A DNA stretch of 64,000 nt from Anthoceros angustus (lineage: Eukaryota; Streptophyta; Anthocerotopsida; Anthocerotales; Anthocerotaceae). The stretch covers positions 673,370 through 737,369 of the forward strand of contig MU008175.1 in NCBI GenBank assembly GCA_010909165.1. Direction: 5' to 3'. The translations under genes and the position numbers were made by a program. The stretch's first letter is position 1, and every line of letters starts with the position of its first letter. Positions 55,881 through 64,000 of the stretch are shown piece after piece. A model generated the notes under the pieces. The model was not told the DNA's origin. It made no database searches and worked only from the letters and a program-made list of their open reading frames with translations.

Positions 55881-56590
55881 GCTGCATGCAAAGGCAGATC
55901 AAACTCCAGTCGTGGGCACATGATCTAGGAACCAGAATACTTCACCGACGCTCCCCCTCTTGGAGCAATGAGACACGTCTCTCTATCCCAAATTCATTCA
56001 CCAGCTTGCGCTCCAAGAGGACCCGCTCTCCTTCCTCAACAGGTATCAACAATCAGCACTCCCCGACCCATTTCATTCTGATATTGGGTCACGGAGAGAG
56101 CAAAACCCAGCAGAAATGAGAAATATGTTTGTCCGTACTAGAAAGAAGACAACCCTTGTATGCGTTTCGCGCTCTTCAAAAATTTGAAGACGCCCAGCCC
56201 ACATCATGTTCTGATTCAGCTACTCCACCGCCTTCCAGTGCATTGCAACGAAAAGCGGTGTGCGTGGAATGGTCCTAGAATCGCATTGGTGACCGCAGTC
56301 GGGTCTTCCAGGCTTTTCTCTATCATACTTGGTAGACGAGGCTGCTGGGCTTCTTGTGTTCTGGACAGCAAAGCGCCGAGCGGACCGGTTTCTGTTTGTC
56401 CTGTGGTGTGCTGGGTAGGAGTGATTTCATCGTACCATTCCGCCGACTTCGACCTGAGGTCGGTTCCCATTGGATTGCTGGCATTGCGTCAGCCTGTGGC
56501 GTAACGCACGGCTCTTGGTTCCAGGCGTTTTTGCAGGCAAAATGGCAGGAGCAACGCTCAAGAAGTGCTAGTCTGCTAAAGGAACCGATA
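55881..56590. other. Divergent intergenic region between a PPR gene and the chromomethylase gene
   Basis: An acceptor-like sequence (GTTTTTGCAG, ending at 56538) lies 50 bases before the chromomethylase ATG, so an intron in its 5' UTR is likely. A frame open upstream of the ATG (from 56354) is therefore probably not coding. Confidence 0.5.
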
Positions 56591-59500
56591 ATGGAGAAGA
56601 GGAAGAGCGACGAGGCCGCCCAAGCTGGTGGCTCGCAAACGAAAAGGCGGCTGTTGCGTTTGTCTCCGAATGACACCAATGCGGAAGTGCCACAGGCTGA
56701 CAAGCAGTCGGAGCAGGAAGACGATGACTTTGCGCCGCCCATTCCACGCGCGCGGAGCAAGTGCACTTCTCCGGCAATGCCAGTTTGTGACAATGGGAGT
56801 AAGGTGGGCAGCGGGGTTCCCCTGATTGTGCTCTCGGACAGCTCTGGAGACCAGGATTCGCCGGCCAAGGGAACTGCTGTCACTCCCGGGAGTGTTCCTA
56901 ACGAACGAGAACCAGGTTCGGAGCCCAAAGTGCGAGCTCGCCCGAAAAGGATGGCACATAAGGGCAGTCCTCGAGCCTCGTGCAGGGACGAAGGCTCTGG
57001 TCCGAGGTCTGCGGAAGAAGTAGGAAAGCGGCATCCAGCACCCACTCCTCCTTTACCTTGCAGTAACGGCAGCTCGGACTTTGAGGATGATGTTGAGACA
57101 CCCCAGCGGGTTGTGTTGAGGTCTTCTGTGAAGCCTTCTCCCGGGAAGAAGGAGCTTCCTCTTCCTGGGAGCTTTGTTGGGGGGCCATTCTCGGAAGAGG
57201 TGGCTCTTGCAAGGTGGCCTCTCCGCTATGCTACCAAGGTGCTGAGACTATTTGCTGTGCTAGTTTTGCTTGGCGCGTGGGAGGCTGTGCTGAATGTAGG
57301 TCTTTTTCTTGTGATTTAGGACGTGAAGCGAGGTCCTTCAAGGTGGGTGGGCGGGCTCCTGGCGGCTTCTGTTTATTGCCTGGCTGCCGCAGTATGTTAA
57401 AGGCCTCTCTCTGTGCTTGGTGATCCAGAATCCATGCACATTATGGCAAGGCTCAAGTGAACAATGTGGTCTACGAGCTGGATGACATCGTGCAGTTGAA
57501 GGTCTGGCTGATTCCTTCATACCCATCCTACATGCTTGAAGAGATGCATATGCTTATATTTTCGGCAAGATGAAGACTGAACGAGGTCCGATGTTTCTCA
57601 AGAGAGGACGCAACGACACAGCTTTCGATCAACCGCAATGCTGTGTAGGCAGGATAACTGAGTTTTTCAAAAACGATGATGGGCAGCGAATGGTTTGTGT
57701 GCGAAGGTTCTTTGAAGCCCACGACACGGTTCGTGTTTCTGAATCCACACCCGGTATGCCACATCGGGCAGCCTTCACCATCAGCTGACAAGTATTTTGT
57801 CTGTCACGTCCGTGGGGGCTGACTGCAGGTTTGTTTCTGAGGCAGGCAATCAAGGATGCAGCCAAAATACTGAAGGAGCTTAAGAGGGTGTTCTACTCGG
57901 AGGTCCAGGAAGATTGGCCGCTAGGTTGCATTTTGAAGAAGACCTCGGTCCTGCAAGTTCCAACTGCGGTAAATTTGATAGCTACTCTCGTTTGTCTCCA
58001 AATCTTGTTTCAGCCTGAACCTCATGATCGTTTTCCTTTTGGCAGAAAACATCTGGACAACTGGGCGGGCTGAGTCCCGAGTACTATTTCGATATGAGCT
58101 ATGATCCCAAGTTTTCCTCTTTCTGTTGTTTACCAGCAGGTACACCAGTTCCCCACCTGCATGTCGAGTATTTAATGTACAACACAAGAACTGGTAATAA
58201 GATTCATGCATAGACTAACGTTATCTAAGAACTCAAGGAAGTAGCGCCGAATCCAAGGAGAACAGCACGGGCAGTAAGCGTTGTGAGTACAATTTGGGTA
58301 GCAAGGGAGTCGAGGGGCCAGCACTTCACCTTCTGGACCTTTACTGTGGATGTGGAGCTATGTCAACTGGCCTCTGCTCTGGTTCTCAGTTCGCAGGAGT
58401 CAATCTTGTCACGGTTAGGTTCTCCAACTTATTTATGGAATTTGGATGGCAGCATCCGCAGCTGTGTCCTCAAAACTAATTCCCCTGTGTGCTGTGTGGA
58501 CAGAGTTGGGCTGTTGATCAGAATCGGGCTGCCTCCGACAGTCTGCAGCATAATCACCGCGAGACGACTGTAAGAGCTTACAAATTTGTCAGCGGGGCTG
58601 AATTCATCAAGCATGTATGCCCACTCTTTGAGGTTTAAATCTTTTAATCTGTATCGTCCTTTCAGGTGTTCAATGTGGGAGCAGAAGAGTTCTTCGAGTT
58701 GATTCGCACTTGGCAGGATCTTTTCTACAAGTATCCCCTGTCTTTAGTAGCAAAGGGATCTCGAGGTGATGACGATGGGGAATCAGCTGATGAAGAGACA
58801 TTCGAAATAGAGAAACTTCTGGCTGTAAGGATGGGAGAAGCTGGTGTTGAATTCAAAGTAGGCGCACTTCACCTTCAAATTGATGTTGCATTGTCCTCTT
58901 GTGGACACTGACTCTCTTGACGTCTCTAACTGTAACGCTTGGTAACAATATAGATACGCTGGAAAGGATACAGTGAGGATCACGATACATGGCAGCCGGC
59001 TGCAAGTTTTGAGTACGCTCTCTAGTGCCCCAGTTGTTGTTATGGATGCTGTTCACTTATCCTCAACTTGGAGTTCATCCGAAAGGGCGAAAAGTGCACG
59101 ATTGACCACAGCTGGTCGTGTAATGCATCAGTGACCGTCGGATAGCTGAGTTCATTTGGAAAGCACGAAAGGAGAAGCTTCTTCCACTGCCAGTAAGTTT
59201 TTGTTTATGGTGCTGATTTGCACTGCCTAACATCTATGGACTGTCTGTGTGGGTATTACATATCTGTAGCCTTGCCTGCACAGGGAGAAGTAGATGTTGT
59301 CTGTGGAGGACCACCTTGCCAGGGAATCAGTGGCTTCAACAGGTTCCGAAACCACAACAATCCACTGCAAGACGAGAAGAACAAGCAGCTGAAAATCTTC
59401 ATGGACATTGTGGAGTTCTTGAAGCCGAGATTTGTGTTGATGGAAAATGTTGTTGATCTCCTCAAGTTCTGCGGAGGATATCTGGGACGGTATTCCTTGA

Positions 59501-61285
59501 GCCGCCTGGTTGCCATGCGATATCAGGTTCGTGCGGAAGTGAGTTGTGCCTGTCTTACGGAGCTTCTGGCTTTTATATGTCAGCACATGCCCAGCTCACA
59601 CATATTGCAAGGTTGTGCAGGCGGCCATAGGCATCATGACTGCGGGCTGCTACGGCCTTCCTCAGTTCCGGATGCGTGCTTTTCTGTGGGGGGCTTCTTC
59701 ATCAGAGGTGCTCAGAATCATTCTAAGCGTCATTTCATAAGGAAAATGCTGGGCACCTGCTGATCACCTTCACGCGTTCTCAGCCTGACATGCCGAACCT
59801 GTTCTGTGCTCAGCAGATATTACCTTCCTTCCCTTTGCCCACACACAATGTGGTGAATGCAAGGGGGCATGCTCCCAAAGATTGGGAGGTAAGTTGATGC
59901 TCTGCTTTGTGGTCTTGTGCTGGGGTGGTCCAGCCCCGTCCACCTTTCTTCTGACTGGTACCTTTTGTGCAGAATAACGTTGTAGCACATGGCAAAGATT
60001 GCAAGCCAATGCTGGCAAAAGCCCTCGTGCTCCAAGATGCCATCTCCGATCTCCCTCCAGTAAGTTAGGAGGTGGGCTTCATCTCCGGTGAGTCCGGTTC
60101 ATGTCACATGCATGTTCTGACAGGTCTTGCCGCTGAAAGGTTCACAACTCTGAAAAACGGGACTTCATGAACTCAAAGAGTCCGCCTCTTCATGACTTCC
60201 AGCGATTCCTGCGCCTCGGAGCAGACGGTAATTTGCACCTCAATCTGAGTGTTGCTTTTAGTAGTGGTGGTGGCAGGCTGATGAGTTTAGTACTAACACC
60301 ATGGACGCTGCTCATTTGAAGGTCGAGTTACTCGGAAGGTCTACGACCATAAACCTCTGCAGCTGACTCAGGACGACATTGATCGTGTCCGCTTAATCCC
60401 GAAGGAGAAGGTGCTTCCACTTCACATGTCTCAGATGCCTGCAAAATTTCACTCTGATGTGGCCCTTCTTCATGTTCCCATTGTGGACAGGGTGCCAACT
60501 TTCGGAATCTGGAAGGTGTCATTGTGTCGCCGAATAACACGGCTCGTCTCAAGGAACGCACACAACGAGCTTTGCTCAGCTCGGGCAAACCCTTGGTGAG
60601 TCTTAACAGGCCACTTGGGTGTTAATTTGTTCATGAAATGTATTTCTGACGTCCCTCCTTGTGACACAGGTTCCAGATTATGCTGTATCTTACAAGAATG
60701 GGAAGTCATTCAAGTACGGTCACAAAGAGGGCATGTGTTGCTGAAGTTGCTTGATTGTTCCTCTGGTTAATGCTTCCGAGCTGTGCAGGCCTTTCGGTCG
60801 CCTTTGGTGGGACGAAATTGTCACAACGGTTGTTACGCGAGCTGAACCACACAATCAGGTCAGATTCTCATGGGCTTTGACATGGAGCCATTTCGCCTAG
60901 AAGACTGCATTTAACACTCCCGTGCCTCAACGTCGTGCAGGTCGTAATCCATCCCACGCAAGACAGAGTGCTTACTGTTCGGGAAAATGCAAGGCTACAG
61001 GGCTTCGCCGACCACTACAGGCTCCTCGGAGACACTAAGGAGAGGTGAGTTCTGTGGTTTGTGAGGCATGCATTTTCTACAGCTTTCCTTGCAACAATCT
61101 TACTAACTAGGCAGTAACTGATTCTCAGGTACAAGCAGGTGGGGAACGCGGTTGCAGTCCCTGTGGCTAGGGCGCTGGGTTATTGCCTCGGTCTTGCAAT
61201 CCAAAATTCACCCAGGCAGGCCACCATCGAGATCCCAAGACGCCTTTACACTGTGGAAGAAAGTACAGTCACTCGCCCGGCTTGA
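56591..61285 (+). CDS. CMT: Chromomethylase (CMT-type DNA cytosine methyltransferase)
   Basis: CMT enzymes methylate cytosine at CHG/CHH sites in chromatin marked by H3K9 methylation. I assign 22 exons with GT-AG introns, total about 955 residues. Exon 1 (56591-57238) encodes a charged, low-complexity N-terminus. A BAH domain follows ([36 protein letters not shown]). Then comes methyltransferase motif I ([15 protein letters not shown]), the inserted chromodomain ([25 protein letters not shown]), motif IV with the catalytic Cys ([15 protein letters not shown]), [43 protein letters not shown] and [11 protein letters not shown]. All catalytic motifs are intact. One junction is unclear: after QLK (57501) only about 43 bases remain before the next block (DAYAYIFGK), too short for an intron and one base out of phase. 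Confidence 0.92.
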
Positions 61286-62021
61286 GAGGAACTTGCTTGT
61301 TTGCATAGCAAAACATGCATTGTGCAAACCTCGAGTTTTTGTTTTCCGGTCTCCAACGAATTTTGCTGCCTAGCTCCCTTCCGAAGACAAAAGGCAAATG
61401 GAGCCTGACACAACCGTCAGCGTGTTTGCCTTGTAAAATAATAAGCTTCCACACGCTTTAACCCTAGACTAGACTTTGTGTGGATTGCGGATCGTGGTAT
61501 CATACGAAACATCGAAAACATGGTCCATGTTTGCCGTAAATTTGTAGGTGATAAATTGGAGTACCAAAATAAATTGCAATCAGTCAAGAGAGAGAGAAAT
61601 ATGAAGGTGGGAAGAAGAGGAGGGAGTTTATTACTGTCCACTCGCTGATAGCAGGATGGTTTTGGGTGTTCATGGCCCTGGTTGACCTAATTAGGCCCCT
61701 TGATGCGATGGGCCGGTAATGGACTGTTGTGAAATCCTTGGGAACCGGATTATTGCAACCTGATTGGGTCAGAAGAGGAAGAGGTGACGGGATCACAGCA
61801 CCGCGATCGGAGCAACCGAAAGTCTGGTCAGGGGAGAGCAAGAGCAAGAGCAAGAAGATGCAAAACAAGAGGAGCTGAGCAGGGTCAGGGTCAGGGTCAG
61901 GGCAGGGCAAAGAGCAGGGCAGATCAGGGCAGATCAGGGCAAAGAGCAGGGTGTGACCGATGTATCTGCTGTGTGGCAGAGTGGAGCATCAGGGATGGCG
62001 TGACAACAGCAAGGGGCCGGC
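61286..62021. other. Intergenic region with GGGTCA/GGGCA repeats
   Basis: No gene is seen. Short repeats lie at 61838-61858 (GAGCAA) and 61882-61950 (GGGTCA, then AGATCAGGGC), directly upstream of the MSI4-like gene. The leader has an out-of-frame ATG at 61784 opening a long repeat-derived frame. Confidence 0.6.
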
Positions 62022-63401
62022 ATGAGCATGAGGAGGCAAGGAGAGCAAGATGCCTACTCGGGGTGGAAGGCCATGGTGCCGGTGCTGTACGACTGGTTTG
62101 CCAACCACCAGCTCATGTGGCCATCCCTGTCATGCCGCTGGGGACCGCAGCTGGAGCAGGGCACGTACAGGAACCGGCAGCGGCTCTACATGTGCGAGCA
62201 GACGGATGGGAGCATGCCCAACACTCTGGTGGTGGCCAACTGCGACGTGGTGAAGCCCCGGGTGGCCAACGCGCAGCACATCTCCCACTTCACCCTGGAC
62301 GGCAAGTCGCCCTTCGTGAAGAAGCACAAGACCATCATCCACCCGGGCGAGGTGAACAGGATCAGGGAGCTCCCGCAGAACAGCAAGATCGTGGCCACGC
62401 ACACCGACAGCCCGGAGGTCCTGGTGTGGAACGTGGAGGCGCAACCTAACCGCGCGGCGTCGCTGGGAGCGCTGCCCTCCCGGCCCGACCTCATTTTGAC
62501 AGGCCACGCCGACGACGCGGAGTTCGCCCTGGCGTGCAGCCCCGTGCAGGCGCTGGTGCTCTCGGGAGGGAAAGATCGGAGCGTGGTGCTGTGGGCAATC
62601 GAGGATCACATCACCAGGACAGGGCAGGGCTCCGGGCGGCAGAGCTGGAACAGCGGGGGTTCGGGATCCACCGAGCGCACCAGGTCCGGCTCCAATCGTG
62701 TGGAGGCGCGCGGGGTGTTCAAGGGCCATTCCTCCACAGTGGAAGATGTCCAGTTCCGGCCGTCCAGCCCCGATGAGTTCTGCAGCGTGGGGGACGACTC
62801 CTGCCTCATCGTGTGGGATGCTAGAGCCGGATGCGAGCCCGCCGTGAAGGTGGAGAAGGCGCACGACGCGGATGTGCATACTGTGGACTGGAACGCCATG
62901 GACGAGAACCTGCTGCTCACCGGCTCCGCGGACGCCTCCGTCCGCCTCTTGGACCTCCGCAAGCCGGGGCAGCCAATCCACAGGTTCGAGGGCCACACGG
63001 CCGCGGTGCTCTGCGTGCAGTGGTGCCCCAACAAGGCCTCCGTCTTTGGGAGCTGTGCGGAAGACGGCCTGCTCAATGTCTGGGACCACGAGAAGACCAC
63101 CATGGCAAGCAGCACGGATAACGCAAGCAAAGCATCCAAGCGATTCTCGAAACCCTCACCCGGCCTTTTCTTCCAGCATGCGGGCCACCGCAGCAAGGTG
63201 GTGGACTTCCACTGGAACCCGGAGGATCCCTGGACGCTGGTGAGCGTGTCGGATGGCGGAGAAACCCCAGGCGGGGGCGGCACACTTCAGATGTGGAGAA
63301 TGAGCGACTTCATTTACCGGACGGAAGAGGAGGTTTTGGAGGAACTGCAGAGATTAGGACCCTACATTTTCTCGGCTGCTGCTCCTGCTTCATCGGATTA
63401 A
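62022..63401 (+). CDS. MSI4/FVE-like WD40 histone-binding protein
   Basis: MSI/RbAp46-48 proteins bind histone H4 and serve in deacetylase and Polycomb complexes; Arabidopsis MSI4 (FVE) controls flowering and cold response through histone deacetylation. The 459-residue frame starts at ATG 62022, soon followed by the H4-binding helix (WKAMVPVLYDWFANHQLMWPS). The stretch HPGEVNRIRELPQNSKIVAT, the WD repeats (SGGKDRSVVLW, SVGDDSCLIVWDAR, TGSADASVRLLDLR, CAEDGLLNVWDHE) and the end (GTLQMWRMSDFIYRTEEEVLEEL) point to the MSI4/5 branch rather than MSI1. The Lys-rich N-terminal extension of angiosperm MSI4 is absent. The coding region has no intron, whereas angiosperm FVE genes have many; a retrocopy is possible. 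A second in-frame ATG is at 62028. Confidence 0.92.
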   Translation: MSMRRQGEQDAYSGWKAMVPVLYDWFANHQLMWPSLSCRWGPQLEQGTYRNRQRLYMCEQTDGSMPNTLVVANCDVVKPRVANAQHISHFTLDGKSPFVKKHKTIIHPGEVNRIRELPQNSKIVATHTDSPEVLVWNVEAQPNRAASLGALPSRPDLILTGHADDAEFALACSPVQALVLSGGKDRSVVLWAIEDHITRTGQGSGRQSWNSGGSGSTERTRSGSNRVEARGVFKGHSSTVEDVQFRPSSPDEFCSVGDDSCLIVWDARAGCEPAVKVEKAHDADVHTVDWNAMDENLLLTGSADASVRLLDLRKPGQPIHRFEGHTAAVLCVQWCPNKASVFGSCAEDGLLNVWDHEKTTMASSTDNASKASKRFSKPSPGLFFQHAGHRSKVVDFHWNPEDPWTLVSVSDGGETPGGGGTLQMWRMSDFIYRTEEEVLEELQRLGPYIFSAAAPASSD

Positions 63402-63477
63402 CGCATCAAACGTACATGTATTCTACCAGAGCCTGCACCCCGGTGACATTCATTCGTCCTGGGGCTCATTCAATCGG

Positions 63478-64000
63478 TCAGTCGTCCACCAAGCTTAGCA
63501 AATACATGTCATTCAGTCGGTCATTGCTCTCCGAGTTCCCTCCATACACCAGCACGGAATTGTCGAAGGAGGCAGCGGCGAACCAGCCTCTGGCCCCGGG
63601 ATCACCATGCTTCTTCTCGACCGCGGGCTTCTCCCACCTGAGCTTCTCCGTGTCCAGCACCAGGACGTCGGACGTGAAGGAGCCTGCCCCGAGGTGGCCC
63701 AGATCGCTGGGATCCACCTCCCCGCCGTAGATCAGCAAATGCTTGCCGATGGCTGCACTGCCGAACACGCTTCTTCCGAACGGCCTGTTGCCGTCCTCGT
63801 CGAGCGCCACCACCTCCTCCCAGCTGGATGTCTGGATGTCAAATCTGAACACATCCGAAAGCTCCTGGCCATTGAAGCCGAAGATGACCCACACTGCACC
63901 GGCGGCCACCACCAGGCCGGGGCCTCCCCGCGGGGCACAGGCAGGGAAGATAGGCAGGGCACTCCACTTCCCACTCTCGATGTCGTAACCCCAGAGGTCG
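63478..64000 (-). CDS. Kelch-repeat protein, nitrile-specifier/At3g07720-like, 3' part
   Basis: The frame is open to the right edge, so the 5' end lies outside. It encodes kelch blades: FGFNGQELSDVFRFDIQTSSW, GRSVFGSAAIGKHLLIYGGE, the family-specific DPSDLGHLGAGSFTSDVLVL, and PGARGWFAAA, VLVYGGNSESNDRLNDMYLL before the stop at 63478. These match the kelch proteins of plants that include nitrile-specifier proteins and the widespread At3g07720 type. In glucosinolate-free plants the function of the latter is unclear. About 173 residues are visible, roughly half the usual 330. The gene converges with the MSI4-like gene. Confidence 0.88.
   Translation of the reverse strand, partial: DLWGYDIESGKWSALPIFPACAPRGGPGLVVAAGAVWVIFGFNGQELSDVFRFDIQTSSWEEVVALDEDGNRPFGRSVFGSAAIGKHLLIYGGEVDPSDLGHLGAGSFTSDVLVLDTEKLRWEKPAVEKKHGDPGARGWFAAASFDNSVLVYGGNSESNDRLNDMYLLSLVDD

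Noticed and set aside
56354..56590. N-terminal extension of the chromomethylase
   Set aside because: The frame is open but crosses an acceptor-like GTTTTTGCAG and has no family similarity; ATG 56591 is preferred.
61784..62449. 221-codon frame overlapping the start of the MSI4-like gene
   Set aside because: Different frame from the WD40 protein; the first part translates Gly-Gln repeats and the rest is a shadow.

Overview
The window is nuclear DNA of a land plant. Support comes from short GT-AG introns (about 75-110 bases), plant-specific families (GRAS/SCL3, chromomethylase, NOI/RIN4, F-box-PP2, Em-type LEA, class I small HSP) and three intronless PLS-type pentatricopeptide repeat (PPR) genes that end in E/E+ domains without DYW. 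Long intronless PPR genes of this style are common in seedless plants (ferns, lycophytes, some bryophytes), so I infer a seedless land plant. The sequence does not fix the species.

Layout. 0-9 kb is gene-poor: a GC- and pyrimidine-rich low-complexity block, minisatellites and a decayed transposase-like gene (-). 9-16.5 kb holds a PPR fragment (+), a class I sHSP gene with a perfect heat-shock element (+), a full PPR gene (-) and a frameshifted SRPBCC-domain gene (-). 16.6-25.3 kb holds a NOI-domain gene (-) divergent from a damaged SPB1-like rRNA methyltransferase gene (+), a frameshifted F-box/kelch gene (+) and an F-box-PP2 gene (-). 26-33.7 kb has no recognisable gene but is packed with short tandem repeats of many different 5-9 base units; it ends at the 5' side of an unusually large SCL3-type GRAS gene (+, 34-38 kb). 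An Em-type LEA gene (-) and the largest PPR gene (-, 1097 aa) follow, with a decayed PPR fragment upstream of the latter. 44-53.7 kb is AT-rich: a nested repeat field with a 1.59 kb tandem duplication and several minisatellites. The last 10 kb carries a third PPR gene (-), a 22-exon chromomethylase (+), an intronless MSI4/FVE-like WD40 gene (+) and the 3' part of a kelch gene (-) running off the end.

Gene relationships. The three PPR genes and two PPR fragments are one local family; the 1097-aa member grew by tandem copying of a 104-residue module. Chromomethylase and the MSI4/FVE-like protein both act on chromatin and are adjacent and co-oriented, but a shared function is only inference. Three genes (SRPBCC, SPB1-like, F-box/kelch) carry single-base frame breaks at or near short homopolymers. 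These could be pseudogenes or assembly errors, so they are marked broken with that caveat.
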